Below, in pieces: positions 16,624-30,196 of a stretch of DNA of 64,000 nucleotides (positions are counted from its first letter, which is position 1; each line of letters starts with the position of its first letter). The notes under the pieces were generated by a model. That model was not told where the DNA came from. It was given only the letters and a program-made list of their open reading frames with translations, and searched no databases. Source of the DNA: Halopseudomonas salegens (GTDB taxonomy: Bacteria; Pseudomonadota; Gammaproteobacteria; Pseudomonadales; Pseudomonadaceae); the NCBI RefSeq assembly GCF_900105655.1, contig NZ_LT629787.1:3348001-3412000 (forward strand), read 5' to 3'. The position numbers and the translations under genes are program-made.

Positions 16624-18262
16624 CAACCCGTTGCAGGCGCAACTGGCACAATTGCAGGATGACTGGCTGCAGCGCTTGCGTATCGAGCTGCCACGCCTTG
16701 CGGAACAAGCCAACGCCCTGATCCGGCAGCCTGATATCGCTCCGGATGCGTTGCCGCTACTGCGTGACCAGCTGCACAAGCTTGCCGGCTCGGCCGGAAC
16801 CTTTGGCTACCCGGCATTGGGGCAGGCAGCCAGAGAGCTCGAGAAGTGCTGTCAAGAGCTGCTGCGCCAGAGCCCGGCCGACCTGTCTGCCTGGCACAAG
16901 TTGGCCAGTGACGTAGACCATCTGCAAGCGCTGCTACAGCCAGAGGAATTTCAGGCAACCCCGATACTCGAGCCAACCACCGCCCCAGAGCGACTTCAAG
17001 TGGGCGTGCTGGTCATTGAAGATGACGGCGGTTTGTTAGCCGATATTGATCATACCCTGAGCAATTACGGCTACAACACCTTTGGCCTGAACGCCCCGGA
17101 GCAGTTGGCGCACCACCTGCAAAGCGCGCAGCTGAATGCCTTGCTGATCGATATCAGTCCCGGCAGTAGCGGCGCGCAACTGATGCCGGAACTGACCCGG
17201 CTGCAGGCGGAGCGAGCACAGCCTTTACCCCTGCTGGCGATCAGCAACCAACGCGACTTTGCCACCCAACTGGAGGCCATTCGTGCTGGTGCGGTTGGTT
17301 TTTTCCCCACTCCGGTAGACCTCATCGCACTGGAAGACTGCCTCAACCGTTATACCCAGCCCCATCAGGACGCCGCCTATCGCGTTTTGCTGGTGGATGA
17401 TGACCAGGCTCTGGCGCAGCGATATTGTGCTGTGCTGCAGGCTGCCGGCATGCTGGTCGACTGGGTCCAGCGACCCGAGGCCTTGCTGGACCGGTTGCAT
17501 GACTTCCACCCCGATCTGGTGCTGATGGATATCCATATGCCGGATTACAGTGGCATAGAACTGGCGCAGCTGATTCGACTGAACGATCACTGGTTGCGGA
17601 TACCGATCATTTATCTCTCCGCAGAAACGGACAGCAGTCAGCAGCTGGCCGCCCTGCTCAAGGCTGGTGACGATTTCGTCAGCAAACCGATCAGCGATCA
17701 GACGCTGGTGGCGACTGTCTATGCCCGTGCCCAGCGCGCCCGCCTGGTCAGCCATGCGCTGACCCGAGACAGCATGACCGGGTTGCTCAAGCATGCCGAC
17801 ATCAAGGAACAGGTGGAGCTTGAAGTTGAAAGGGCCAGACGCCAACAACTTCCGGTGAGTATTGCCATGGTCGATCTTGATCATTTCAAACGGGTCAATG
17901 ACAACTACGGGCACGCGGTAGGTGATACCGTGATTCGGGCCCTGGCCAGTCTGTTGCGCCAGCGCCTGCGACGTATCGATGGCATTGGCCGCTATGGCGG
18001 GGAAGAGTTTGTTGCCGTACTGCCCAATTGTACCAGCCAGGATGCACAGGACATCTTCGATCAGATTCGCGAAGCCTTTGCCGGACTGGTGTTCCGCACG
18101 GCTGATGGCAACTTCCAGTGCACTTTCAGTGCCGGTATCAGCGCCTGTGAGGCACCTGACTGGGAGTGTGAAGACCTGCTCGAAGTGGCCGACCAGCGTC
18201 TGTATCTGGCCAAGCGCAACGGTCGCAATCAGGTTATCTGCCGACATCAGGCCAGGACATGA
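16616..18262 (+). CDS. Hpt-REC-REC-GGDEF diguanylate cyclase
   Basis: A 548-residue cytoplasmic protein. An N-terminal Hpt domain carries His54 in LHKLAGSAG. The first receiver (about 135-250) has Asp179 in LLIDISPG but FFPTPVD where the conserved Lys is expected, so it may be partly degenerate. The second receiver (about 255-375) is complete, with Asp305 in LMDIHMP and a VSKPI Lys. The GGDEF domain has GGEEF at 461-465 and the inhibitory RxxD site RRID at 452-455. It probably makes cyclic-di-GMP under phosphorelay control. It overlaps both neighbouring genes. Confidence 0.92.
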   Translation: MPDNPLQAQLAQLQDDWLQRLRIELPRLAEQANALIRQPDIAPDALPLLRDQLHKLAGSAGTFGYPALGQAARELEKCCQELLRQSPADLSAWHKLASDVDHLQALLQPEEFQATPILEPTTAPERLQVGVLVIEDDGGLLADIDHTLSNYGYNTFGLNAPEQLAHHLQSAQLNALLIDISPGSSGAQLMPELTRLQAERAQPLPLLAISNQRDFATQLEAIRAGAVGFFPTPVDLIALEDCLNRYTQPHQDAAYRVLLVDDDQALAQRYCAVLQAAGMLVDWVQRPEALLDRLHDFHPDLVLMDIHMPDYSGIELAQLIRLNDHWLRIPIIYLSAETDSSQQLAALLKAGDDFVSKPISDQTLVATVYARAQRARLVSHALTRDSMTGLLKHADIKEQVELEVERARRQQLPVSIAMVDLDHFKRVNDNYGHAVGDTVIRALASLLRQRLRRIDGIGRYGGEEFVAVLPNCTSQDAQDIFDQIREAFAGLVFRTADGNFQCTFSAGISACEAPDWECEDLLEVADQRLYLAKRNGRNQVICRHQART

Positions 18263-19380
18263 AACATATCTGCATCATTGAGGATGACCCCTGGCTCGGC
18301 CAGCTACTTGAGCTCAGTTTGCAGCAGGTTTTCAGCAGTGCCGACATCAATCGCTTTGCCAAGCTGCAGCCGGCTCTCAATCATCTGCGCGGGCAACCGC
18401 TGGACCTGTTGATCAGTGACCTGAAACTACCCGATGGCAGTGGGCTGGACGCTCTGCAGCTGGCCGCCCAGCGACGCCCACACAGCCACCGTATTCTGGT
18501 TACCGCGCACATCGAGCGGCACAGCGTGCAAGCGGCACGCCGCGCGGGAGCCACTGACTTTATTGCCAAGCCCTTCACTATCGACAACTTGCTGAACCGT
18601 TTGCAACGGTTAGGCGCCAGCCCCGGACAAGCTCCCGTTGCCACCGATCTCGCTGATCTTGATCACTTTCTCGGCCAGCGGCTGCAGCAAACCCTGTACT
18701 TGCCCTGGACCCATCAAGCGCAGCACACCTTGATCAGTCAGTTGCCCGACGATGCGCCGGCACGCGAAATGGTTCGCCTGGCACGCCTGGAACCCATGTT
18801 GTGTGCCGAACTGATTGCTACCGCCAATCAGCTCAACCCGGATGACAAGGGTTATGACTGTCTGAGCGTGGAAGCTGCCCTGCGTCAGCTCGGGCCCGAT
18901 AACAGTCAACGTCTGTTGCGTCAGCTGCTCAGCACCCGACCGGTTCTCACTGAACCCGTGCTGGTCGGCCTTGCCAGCAATCTGACGGAGCAGCAAAGTC
19001 AACTGGCCAAGTCCCTGATCCGGCTGGCCGGCAATTTACAGGCAGACCCCGGGGTGGTTCGCGCGGCCATCAGCCTGTGCCGCATCGGCGAGCTGTCGGT
19101 ACTCTGTGCCATGCAAAACTACATCAATTACGGCCAGCATCCGGATGCCGCTGAATTGCCTGTCTTGTTGCACAAATACGCCAGTGAATTCGGCAATCAG
19201 TTGAAAATACGCCTGAAACTTCCCTTCCCGTTACGCCAGCTGATCGGTGCCTTGTTCGTCCTGCCGAAAACCCAGGTTCACAAGGATCAGATCATTATGC
19301 GCATTGCCGCACTGGAAACCGGACTGTCCGACAGTCCAAACGAACTGACACAACTCAAACGCCAGATCAAACTGGCTTAA
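18259..19380 (+). CDS. Response regulator with HDOD output domain
   Basis: A 373-residue protein. An N-terminal receiver has IIEDDPW, Asp54 in LISDLKLPDG and the Lys in FIAKPF. An HDOD-type domain follows (about 135-340), recognised from LPDDAPAREMVRLARLEP and the LSVEAALRQLGPDNSQRLL region. HDOD domains lack the HD catalytic pair and act in signalling, often next to cyclic-di-GMP proteins. Its ATG overlaps the previous stop by 4 bp, and its stop overlaps the converging flavoprotein gene by 4 bp. Confidence 0.88.
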   Translation: MKHICIIEDDPWLGQLLELSLQQVFSSADINRFAKLQPALNHLRGQPLDLLISDLKLPDGSGLDALQLAAQRRPHSHRILVTAHIERHSVQAARRAGATDFIAKPFTIDNLLNRLQRLGASPGQAPVATDLADLDHFLGQRLQQTLYLPWTHQAQHTLISQLPDDAPAREMVRLARLEPMLCAELIATANQLNPDDKGYDCLSVEAALRQLGPDNSQRLLRQLLSTRPVLTEPVLVGLASNLTEQQSQLAKSLIRLAGNLQADPGVVRAAISLCRIGELSVLCAMQNYINYGQHPDAAELPVLLHKYASEFGNQLKIRLKLPFPLRQLIGALFVLPKTQVHKDQIIMRIAALETGLSDSPNELTQLKRQIKLA

Positions 19381-20401
19381 TCCAGTCCGGATGCCAACCA
19401 TAGCGTCAGCTCAGCCGCCGAACGCGCCCTGTCGGGTATATGCTGCCCGGCCCATAGCGGTGAAAAATCACTACTGCCGTCTGCTTCTGCCGCCTTGCGC
19501 AATGGCGCCAAGGCATTGCCGGCCAGCGGAAAAGCCGGAACCTGCTGACTCATCGGCCCTTGCTCACGCATCAGGCGATTGACGATACCGCGTGCCGGGC
19601 GGCCACTGAACAGGTTGGTCAGGGCAGTATGCTCGGCACCAGGAGCCTGCAAGGCCGAACGGTGTAGCGCACTGGTATTGGCCTCGGGGCTCAACAGATA
19701 GGCAGTGCCGATCTGCACCGCCCTGGCACCGAGCCTCAGGGCGGCGTTTACTCCGGATGGATCAGCAATACCGCCCGCGGCAATCACCGGCACGGACACT
19801 GCCGCAACAATCTGCGGCAATAGAGCGAACGTCCCCACCTGGGTAGTTATATCACTGCTCAGGAACATGCCACGATGGCCACCGGCTTCCAGTCCCTGCG
19901 CAATAATCAGGTCCGCACCCTGTTGCTCCAGCCACTGCGCCTCGGCCACCGTGGTGGCACTGGCCAGCACCCGGCAACCCAGTGCTTTGACCTCGGCCAA
20001 CAGGTCGGCCGCCGGCAAACCAAAATGAAAACTGACCATTGGCGGTGGGCTGGCCGCCAGCACCCCCAGTTGATCGCGACTGAAAGGCTGCCGACCAGCG
20101 CCAGCAGGAATCTGTCCGGCATCTACACTCAGCTCGGTGAAATAAGGGGCCAGGCAGTCGCGCCAGCTTTGCTCCACCGCTGCATCGGCAGGTTGCGGCT
20201 GGTGGCAGAAGAAGTTCACATTCCACGGGCCCTCGGCGGCCTGCATCCGCTGCAGCTCGGCGGCCAGGGCCTCGGCATTGAGCATGGCTGCCGGAATAGA
20301 GCCGACACCCCCGGCAGCACAGACCGCCAGCGCCAGTCGGCTATCCTGCGAGCCGGCCATGGGGGCCTGAATGATCGGTAAACGACTGCCGAGCGGGTTG
20401 C

Positions 20402-20411
<10 letters not shown>
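19377..20411 (-). CDS. Nitronate monooxygenase-like FMN oxidoreductase
   Basis: A 344-residue TIM-barrel flavoprotein of the NMO/2-nitropropane dioxygenase family. It opens with LPIIQAPMAGSQDSRLALA, has ADLIIAQGLEAGGHRG (the FMN and catalytic-His region), and VIAAGGIADPSGVNAALRLG. The family oxidises alkyl nitronates or acts as NAD(P)H:quinone reductases; which applies here cannot be told. It overlaps the aacS stop by 10 bp and is the last gene of the three-gene operon. Confidence 0.88.
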
Positions 20412-22347
<1,936 letters not shown>

Positions 22348-22351
<4 letters not shown>

Positions 22352-25300
22352 GTGCTGAACACCTCATAGCTGGTGATATAGGTAGTGGCTAGCTCGGCTG
22401 GCAGAGGCCTGCTCAGCAGATAGCCCTGCGCGATATCGCAGCCTTGCCGACGCAGAAAGTCGAGTTGCTCACGGGTTTCCACCCCTTCGGCCAGGGTTTG
22501 CATCCCCAGGCTTTTGGCCAGGTTGATGGTCACATTGACAATGGCTGCGTCATCATTGGTTGCGCTCAGATAGCGGATAAACGACTGATCAATTTTCAGG
22601 GTTTGCAATTTATAGCGCTTGAGGTAGCTGAGGGACGAATAACCGGTACCGAAGTCATCCAGCGCCAGACGGATACCCTGTTGATGCAGTTGCTGCATGA
22701 TACTGACGGCCAGATCGGGGTCCTGCATGGCAATGGTTTCAGTCAGTTCCAGTTCGATGCTGCCGGCAGGTAGCTGATACTGCCGCAGCAAGCTGGCTAC
22801 CTGGACGGCCAGGTCCGGCGCATTGAACTGGGCAGCCGAGAGGTTGATCGCCATGCTCAACCAGGTATGTCCGGCAGCATGCCAGCGTCCGAGTTGCGCC
22901 ATTGCCTGCTCGATCACCCAATCACCAATCGGCAGAATAAGACCGCTGTTTTCTGCAACCGGGATAAACTCGGCGGGTGATACCTGACCAAGTTCCGGGT
23001 GCTGCCAACGCAACAGGGCTTCAAAGCCAAGCAAGCGTCCCGTTGCCAGCTCATGTTGCGGCTGATAATTCAGGCTCAGCTGGTCCAGTTCAAGCGCCCG
23101 CCGCAACGCATTCTCGATTTCCAGGGTACGCACATAATGGGTCTGCAAAGCCGGGGTAAAGAAGCTGAAGGCATTGCGACCCAGCGCCTTGGCCCGGTAC
23201 ATGGCGATATCCGCCTTGGTGTGCAGACTGCCCAGATCCAGCGCATCGTCCGGATACAAGGCAATGCCAATGGAGGCGGTCACCACCAGCTCATGCCCCT
23301 GGGCCGCAATCGGATCGGCCAGCAACTGCAGAATATGTTCGGCGATCTGGCTGGCACCATTGGCGTCGACTTCCGGTAGCAGCAGCATGAATTCATCACC
23401 ACCGGAGCGGGCCAGCGTATCTTCATCCCGCAGAATCCCCTGCAACCGTCTGGCAATGGCGACCAGCAGCGTATCGCCCACTTCATGGCCCAGCGAGTCG
23501 TTTACATTCTTGAAGTTGTCCAGGTCGATATACAGCAACGCCACCTGACTCTGGTGCCGTGCCGCCAGGCTGAAGGCCTGCGCCGCGCGCTGTTCCAACA
23601 AGGGGCGATTGGGCAATTCGGTCAACGAATCATAATAGGCCAGACGATAGATCCGCTGTTCGTCCTGCTTGCGCTGGGTGATGTCATTGATCACCGCCAG
23701 ATAATGGCTGACCTGACCCTGCTCATCCAGCAAACTGCTGATGGTCAGCCATTCCGGATACAGGCTGCCATCCTTGCGCCGGTTCCAGACCTCACCCTGC
23801 CACTGGCCTTCAGCATCGATATCACGCCACATGCGCTGATAGAACGCGCGATTGTGCCGGCCGGAAGACAGGATGTTCGGGTTTTTACCCAACACCTCGG
23901 CTTCAGGGTAACCGGTAATCCGGGTAAACCCCTTGTTGACCATAACGATACGCTGCTCGGCATCGGTAATCAGAAAGCCATCAGTGCTTTGCTCGAAGGC
24001 GCGGGTGGTCAGGCGCAAACGTTCTGTGGCAGCCACCTGTTCGCTGAAGTCCATCACTGTGCCGACGAAACGCCCACTGCGCTCACCCTCGGCACTGGTG
24101 ATATAGCGCCCGCGGACCAGTAGCCAGACCCAATGACCGTCCGCATGACGTACCCGTACTTGATCCTCATAGAGTGCCAGCGACTGGTCGCGCATGTAGC
24201 GCACAAAGCGGCGCACGGCTCGCGCCTGGTCAAGCGGGTGGATCAGACGCACCCAGACATACCAGATGTCGGATCGCTGCGCCGCCGACAGCGTCTGTGG
24301 ATCCATTCCCAACAGAACAAAGTATTCATCATTGCAATACAGCGTATTGCTATGGGTATCGTATTCCCAGGCACCGGTATTGGTTGCCGACACCTGGGCT
24401 TCATAACGCGCGAGGTTATCCCGTGCCGTTTGTTCCGCTTCAATTCGCTGGGTAATATCCCGCGACAACACCACGAATACCGCTGGTTCACTACCCGGCT
24501 TGCGTGCTACCGACAATTCATACCAGCGCTCGCCACAGGTTGTCGGCAACTGAAAGTACTGCCCGGTGGACCAGCCCTGATCGTTGGCCTCGCGCAACGC
24601 AGCCATTACCCGGCTTGCCGACTCGGCTGGCATCACATCGCTGACGGTACGCCCGCGGAGTTGACCAAAGGGTGCTTCCAGTCGTTCCGGATGTGAGTAA
24701 TACGCCAGGTAAGTACCGGCCAGATCCAGCTCGAACAGCAGGTCGGGGATGGCACGAATGATACCTTCCGTGCGTTGGCGCCCCTGCTCGATAGCAGCAG
24801 TGCGAAGCGCCACCTCATGCTCCAGGTGCTCGCGCTGCCAGCGCACCCGCAACATCGAGAGCATCAAATAAGCCAACAACAGGCTGACCAGCAAGGCGAG
24901 GGTCATGCGCATGGCCAGATAGGGCAAGCCGCCATCCGGCTCCTGTTCGATACGCAGCTGCCAGCGGCTGTTGGGTAATTCGAAGTTGCCTGTTATGTAG
25001 TTGTCTGCCAGTACTTCCCGGTTGCTCAGAACCGTCTCGTAGCGATCACTCAAGGAATCAAAGCGCAGCACGCGATAACCATAGCCACGATCCTGCAAAT
25101 GCTGTAAATCAGCCGACTGGCTGAGTTCCTGTATACCCACCAGGACACTGACCAGCCCCCAGAACTGGCGCTGCTGATCATCTTCGACAAAGACCGGAAC
25201 GCGGCCAACAATCACCTCGCGATTATCGGCCAGTGTGACCAGGGACGAGATCGTCAGGCTTTCCCGATCGACAGCCAGCCAGGCATCCCTTGCGGTTTGC

Positions 25301-25692
25301 GGGTCAGCAAACAGATCACGGCCCAGGTTGGCGGCATTTCCCTCCAGCGGTGCGATCATGTCAACCACGCCGCCGGGAGCCAGACCAACCATCAGTACGC
25401 CCGGATAATTGCGCAGCAACTCGGCACTGAAGCGTTCGAAGTCGTTGAACTCGCCGCGGGTAAAGCGCACTACCCCGGCAAGCGCATCGGCCACACTGAA
25501 AGCACGAATGAGGTGGTCCTGCAGACCCTGGGCATGCAGTTCAGCCAGCGAATCAGCCTCACGTTGCTGCACCTGCTGCTGGTAGTCATGCAGACTGAGC
25601 ACGACGACCGTCGCCAATGCCAGGCTGAGACTGAACACCAGTCCGGCATAGGCCCAGTAGCGGGCGGGCAGTTTAAAGAATTGATCAACCAT
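22348..25692 (-). CDS. CHASE-PAS-PAS-PAS-GGDEF-EAL cyclic-di-GMP protein
   Basis: An 1114-residue membrane protein. A first helix (about 13-32), a periplasmic CHASE domain (about 80-230) and a second helix (about 263-285) form the sensor part. PAS/PAC domains span about 300-670. The GGDEF domain has GGDEF at 764-768 with an RxxD site (RDED) five residues before. The EAL domain begins with FEALLRW (EAL at 891-893) and has ELTETIA and DDFGTGYSSL. Both active-site motifs look intact, so it may make and break cyclic-di-GMP. It heads the aacS operon. Confidence 0.92.
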
Positions 25693-25816
25693 CGAGACTC
25701 ACATACCGAGAGGCGCTGTTGTTGTTTGACGTCCCGGTCGGGTTACTGCTCGCGGCCTTTCAGCAGGGCAGTACCTGACCGACATTGTCGCATAAATCCC
25801 TGTAATACTTGTGGTT

Positions 25817-26845
25817 TCACTGGTGCTTGCGCAAAACCCGTAGCCGCTCCTCTGTTGTCAATCGCCCCACCTCTGCCACTCTGGCGTGAAAAGCAGACCA
25901 ATCGTCACTGGCTTCGGCAAACAGTGCCGCAAAGGCTGGCACCCATTGATCATATAACCCAAAGGGTAGCAGACTGGCATTATTCAGCTCGCCGGCAAAC
26001 CAGTGATCAAAGCGCGCGCTGCCCGCCCAGTGTTGATCGCGCCATTCAGCGTAATCGGTCCGCAACCGCGCAAAACGCTGATCGCGCTGACGACGCAAGG
26101 CCTCAGCTGCCAGCGGCTGGGCGTATATCCGCTGCAAATCTTCCCGAGCCGCCAGCATCAACTGGACAAACGCCTGATGCTGCTTTCGTTCTGTTTCTGT
26201 CGGTTCCGGCCAGCCTTTCAGTTTGCGCCACTCGCGCAATCCCTGCTGCTCGACAAAAGTGGCATAGGATTCATTGAATGCGGTGTCATCACGCACAAAA
26301 AAGTGCTGATGCGTCAATTCGTGAAATATCAAACCCACCAGTTCTTCGTCACTCCAATGCAACATGGAGCTGAGCACCGGATCGTCATACCAGCCCAGGG
26401 TCGAATAGGCCGGTACTCCACCGATATACACCTGTTTACCACGCGCCCGCCACTGCGATGCCGCTGCCTCGGCGTCCGCCTGGGCAAAATAGCCGCGGTA
26501 CCCGACGCAACCCAGCCACGGATAGCACTGTTCGATGGCATCCACCGACAGCTCCGGGGTAACAAACAGATTCCATAACACAAAGGGTCTCGGCAATGCG
26601 CTATAACGGGTATAGCTCAGGTTGTCCGGCAGTGCCATTCGCGCACTGGCAAACTGTCTGGCTTCCAGGGCCAAAGCCAACCGCCGTTGCAACGCCGGGT
26701 CAGCCCCGGGATCATCCAGAATATCCTCGATCGGCACCGCCAGCCGCATTACCTCACGCTGCCCCTCCCAGGCCTGGTGCAGATAGCCCAGGCTGGTGCA
26801 GCCACTCAGCCCCAGCAGCATCACACCCAGGATCAGTCCGCGCAC
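25817..26845 (-). CDS. Predicted aminopeptidase lipoprotein (PF10023 type)
   Basis: A lipoprotein of about 342 residues with a short signal ending in LLGLSGC. The metal-binding HELTHQHFF (HExxH) and a later [13 protein letters not shown] with the third-ligand Glu mark a zinc metallopeptidase of the family annotated as putative aminopeptidase. The open frame could start further upstream, but GTG 26845 with AAGGGGG a few bases before it gives a normal signal peptide; ATG 26863 is the alternative. The start overlaps the end of trpI by about 13 bp. Confidence 0.85.
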   Translation of the reverse strand: MRGLILGVMLLGLSGCTSLGYLHQAWEGQREVMRLAVPIEDILDDPGADPALQRRLALALEARQFASARMALPDNLSYTRYSALPRPFVLWNLFVTPELSVDAIEQCYPWLGCVGYRGYFAQADAEAAASQWRARGKQVYIGGVPAYSTLGWYDDPVLSSMLHWSDEELVGLIFHELTHQHFFVRDDTAFNESYATFVEQQGLREWRKLKGWPEPTETERKQHQAFVQLMLAAREDLQRIYAQPLAAEALRRQRDQRFARLRTDYAEWRDQHWAGSARFDHWFAGELNNASLLPFGLYDQWVPAFAALFAEASDDWSAFHARVAEVGRLTTEERLRVLRKHQ

Positions 26846-27723
26846 AGTGCCCCCTTGAGCCATTCCGCCAACTCCCGCGCTGCAGCTTGCGGCTGACGCG
26901 CCGGCACCCACAGGCTCAGTTGATTGCCGGTTGCGACAAAGCCCCAGGGCGCCAGCAAGCGGCCGGCCGCCAGGTCATCAGCTACCAGCAATTGCGGTGC
27001 AATGGCCACACCCAGTCCGGAAAGGGCTGCTTCGAGCAAATAGTACAAATGTTCAAAGCCCTGCCCCTGCTGAATCTGCGCCGGGTCCAGCCCACTGGCT
27101 TTGGCCCAGTCCGTCCAGGCCTGCGGCCGCGACTGGGTATGCAGCAAGGGTTCCTGCAAAAGCACTGCTGCTGGTTGGTTATGCAGGCCAGCCGCACGTG
27201 CAAAGCGCGGGCTGAATACCGGACCGATGCGCTCCTCGGCCAACGGATATACCTGCATATCCGCCGGCCAGGGTGGCGCAGCAAACAGCAGGGTAGCGCT
27301 GACGCCCGGGCGGCGGGGGTCCATTTCACCTTCACTGGCCGATAAATGCAGATTGAGCGCCGGAAGCTCAGTGTTCAGGCGATCCAGGCGGGGAATAAAC
27401 CAGCGCGCCAGCAGGCTGCCCGGGCAGGCGAGCAGGAAGGGAGCAGCCAACTCGCTGGCGCGGACTTCGCCACAGGCCAGACGCAAACGCTCAAAGGCAT
27501 CCTTGACGGCGCTCTGCAAATGTTGGCCGGCGGGGGTCAGACGAATACCGCGCCCCACCTTGTCGAACAGCGCCACACCCAGCTCCTGCTCCAGCAGGCG
27601 GATCTGGCGGCTGACGGCACCGTGCGTTACATGCAGTCTGGCTGCCGCCTGGCTCACACTTTCCAGCTCGGCAACACTCTCGAACACCCTGAGCGCATTG
27701 AGTGAAGGAAATTCTCTGGCCAT
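26833..27723 (-). CDS. trpI: LysR-family activator of tryptophan synthase genes
   Basis: A 296-residue LysR-type regulator diverging from trpBA, the TrpI arrangement of Pseudomonas. The N terminus [20 protein letters not shown] and the helix-turn-helix [20 protein letters not shown] match TrpI. In Pseudomonas, TrpI binds indoleglycerol phosphate and activates trpBA. A TTG at 27735 is in frame, but ATG 27723 matches the family start. The 99-bp gap to trpB must hold both promoters and the TrpI sites; no exact operator could be fixed by eye. Confidence 0.9.
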   Translation of the reverse strand: MAREFPSLNALRVFESVAELESVSQAAARLHVTHGAVSRQIRLLEQELGVALFDKVGRGIRLTPAGQHLQSAVKDAFERLRLACGEVRASELAAPFLLACPGSLLARWFIPRLDRLNTELPALNLHLSASEGEMDPRRPGVSATLLFAAPPWPADMQVYPLAEERIGPVFSPRFARAAGLHNQPAAVLLQEPLLHTQSRPQAWTDWAKASGLDPAQIQQGQGFEHLYYLLEAALSGLGVAIAPQLLVADDLAAGRLLAPWGFVATGNQLSLWVPARQPQAAARELAEWLKGALCAD

Positions 27724-27822
27724 AGAATATGTCAACTTTTCTCACAGGTTTCGGCCAGCATATCGCTTTTTTAACCGCTCGGGCAGGCCTATTGTGTGCG
27801 CATGCTTCCAGAGGAGGATGTC

Positions 27823-29031
27823 ATGCAATCCACTACCTTTACCCAAGGCGCCGATGCCCAGGGCCAGTTCGGTCAATTTGGCGGCCGCTTTGTTGCCGAA
27901 ACCCTGATGCCGCTGATTCTCGATCTGGAACAGGCATTCAATCAGGCCATGAGCGAGCCGGACTTTCTGGCCCAGTTGGACCGCTTCCATGCCGAGTTCG
28001 TCGGACGCCCCAGCCCGCTGTATTTCGCCGAACGCCTGACCGAACAATATGGCGGCGCCAAGATCTACTTCAAGCGTGAAGAGCTGAATCACACTGGCGC
28101 GCACAAGATCAACAATTGCATCGGCCAGGTCTTGCTGGCCAAGCGAATGGGCAAGACCCGCATCATCGCCGAGACCGGCGCCGGCATGCACGGCGTGGCA
28201 ACCGCCACCGTGGCTGCCCGCTTCGGCTTGCCCTGTGTGGTCTACATGGGTGCCACCGATATCGAGCGCCAGCGCGACAATGTTGCGCGGATGCGTCTGA
28301 TGGGCGCCGAGATCGTGCCGGTCACCTCCGGTCGCGGCACGCTGAAAGATGCCATGAACGAGGCCCTGCGCGACTGGGTCACCAATGTCGACAACACCTT
28401 CTACATGATCGGCACCGTCGCCGGCCCACACCCGTACCCGACCATGGTGCGTGATTTTCAGGCCATCATCGGCCGTGAGACCCGCCAGCAAATGCTCGCC
28501 CGCGAAGGCCGCCTGCCAGACAGCCTGGTTGCCTGTATCGGTGGTGGTTCCAACGCCATGGGGCTGTTCTACCCCTTTCTTGACGATGCCGACGTACACA
28601 TCATCGGTGTAGAAGCTGCTGGCCACGGCCTTGAAAGCGGCGAACATGCGGCCAGCCTCAAGGGCGGCCAACCCGGCGTACTGCACGGCAACCGTACCTA
28701 CCTGCTGCAGGATGACGACGGCCAGATCGCCGATGCGCATTCAGTGTCTGCCGGCCTCGACTATCCCGGTATTGGCCCAGAGCACGCGTGGTTGCATGAG
28801 CAGGGTCGAGTTGAATACGTCGCGGTAACCGATCAGGAAGCCCTGGATGCTTTCCATAACTGCTGCATGAAAGAAGGCATCATCCCGGCTCTGGAAACTG
28901 CCCACGCCCTGGCCGAGGTTGCCAAGCGCGCACCGACACTGCCCAGCGATCACCTGATGGTCGTCTGCCTGTCCGGTCGCGGTGACAAGGATATGCCCAC
29001 CGTATTGCGCCTGATGGAGGAAGCCCAATGA
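27823..29031 (+). CDS. trpB: Tryptophan synthase beta chain
   Basis: A 402-residue PLP enzyme that joins indole and serine to give tryptophan. The PLP lysine is Lys95 in [17 protein letters not shown] binds the cofactor phosphate and the ETGAGMHG region is also conserved. The open frame starts at 27796, but ATG 27823 with GAGGAGG 5 nt upstream gives the family N terminus. The stop overlaps the trpA start by 4 bp, giving coupled translation of the two subunits. Confidence 0.97.
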   Translation: MQSTTFTQGADAQGQFGQFGGRFVAETLMPLILDLEQAFNQAMSEPDFLAQLDRFHAEFVGRPSPLYFAERLTEQYGGAKIYFKREELNHTGAHKINNCIGQVLLAKRMGKTRIIAETGAGMHGVATATVAARFGLPCVVYMGATDIERQRDNVARMRLMGAEIVPVTSGRGTLKDAMNEALRDWVTNVDNTFYMIGTVAGPHPYPTMVRDFQAIIGRETRQQMLAREGRLPDSLVACIGGGSNAMGLFYPFLDDADVHIIGVEAAGHGLESGEHAASLKGGQPGVLHGNRTYLLQDDDGQIADAHSVSAGLDYPGIGPEHAWLHEQGRVEYVAVTDQEALDAFHNCCMKEGIIPALETAHALAEVAKRAPTLPSDHLMVVCLSGRGDKDMPTVLRLMEEAQ

Positions 29032-29852
29032 ACAACCCACGCCTGGCCAAACGCTTCGAACAATTGCGCAGCGAACAACGCGCTGCGCTGCTGACCTACA
29101 TGTGTGGCGGCGACCCGAACTATGCCGACAGCCTGCAATTGTTGCTCGGCCTGCCAGCCGCCGGTGCTGACATCATCGAACTGGGCATGCCCTTCAGTGA
29201 CCCGATGGCCGACGGCCCGACCATTCAGGCCGCTACCCAGCGTGCCCTGAAAAACGGCCAGACCCTGCACAAGACGCTGGAAATGGTCTGCCGCCTGCGC
29301 CAACATGACATGGAAACCCCGGTGGTGCTGATGGGGTACTACAACCCGATTCACCGCTTCGGCCCTGCCACTTTCCTCGGTGCTGCCGCCAGTGCCGGTG
29401 TTGATGCACTACTGATCGTTGACCTTCCCGCCGAACACGACAACGAACTCGGCCCGGTGGCCCGCGAGCTGGGCATCGATATGATTCGCATGACCACGCC
29501 GACCACGGATGCCAAACGCCTGCCCAATGTACTCAACGCGGCCAGCGGCTTTATCTATCACGTCGCCCTGAACGGCGTCACCGGTGTCGGCCAGGCCGAA
29601 ACCGAGCAAGTCGCCCGTAACCTCGACGCCATCCGCAGCCAGACCGACCTGCCCCTGTGCGTCGGCTTCGGCGTCCGACGCCCGGAACAGGCCGCCGCCT
29701 TCGCCCAAATCGCCGATGGTGTTGTGGTGGGTTCAGCCTTGGTGGAGTGTTTGTTGGAACAGGGTGTTGAGGCAGCTTTGGCGCTTACCCGTGAGCTGGC
29801 TGAGGCTGTGCGTGGGGTTGATCCTTCATTCAAAAAAGCCCACGCAGGTTAA
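29028..29852 (+). CDS. trpA: Tryptophan synthase alpha chain
   Basis: A 274-residue TIM-barrel subunit that cleaves indoleglycerol phosphate to indole and glyceraldehyde 3-phosphate and channels indole to TrpB. The catalytic Glu and Asp regions are [14 protein letters not shown] and [19 protein letters not shown] and [10 protein letters not shown] bind phosphate. Length is close to the usual 268. It ends 23 bp before the first large hairpin element. Confidence 0.96.
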   Translation: MNNPRLAKRFEQLRSEQRAALLTYMCGGDPNYADSLQLLLGLPAAGADIIELGMPFSDPMADGPTIQAATQRALKNGQTLHKTLEMVCRLRQHDMETPVVLMGYYNPIHRFGPATFLGAAASAGVDALLIVDLPAEHDNELGPVARELGIDMIRMTTPTTDAKRLPNVLNAASGFIYHVALNGVTGVGQAETEQVARNLDAIRSQTDLPLCVGFGVRRPEQAAAFAQIADGVVVGSALVECLLEQGVEAALALTRELAEAVRGVDPSFKKAHAG

Positions 29853-29875
29853 TGTGTTATGCCTGTGCCGCAGCA

Positions 29876-29976
29876 TTGCCGGGGAGCCCTATGGTGGACA
29901 CGCCGTGAACCCTTCCATGGGGGCTCGTAGATGCCATCCATGGCATCTAACGGTCCACCATAGGGCTCCCCGGCAA
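29876..29976. repeat. Large palindromic intergenic element, copy 1
   Basis: Perfect 24-bp arms at 29876-29899 and 29953-29976 enclose a 53-bp core. The core holds a smaller hairpin with TAGATGCCA and TGGCATCTA arms (29928-29936 and 29941-29949). The arms begin TTGCCG and end TGGAC on the core side. The core matches 46 of 53 bases of the core of copy 2, while the middle of the arms is unrelated. There is no U-run, so it is not a standard terminator. It lies just after trpA. Confidence 0.9.
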
Positions 29977-30196
29977 CACTGCTCTTACTGTGCATTCTGA
30001 TAGTTTAATGAGTACCTACCTCAACTCAACTTTTTGCTTCAAACCAAAATATCGACTTCAACGGAAGTTTAAAGCAGAAGCTCCTGCCACTTTCGCGTTT
30101 GAGGGTTTCTATCGCCTAACTCTGATTCGACTTAACCTCAACATTGGGTAAAAGCTGGAAGGTGGGGGTGAGGTTAGAAGAATGCACGGACTACAC

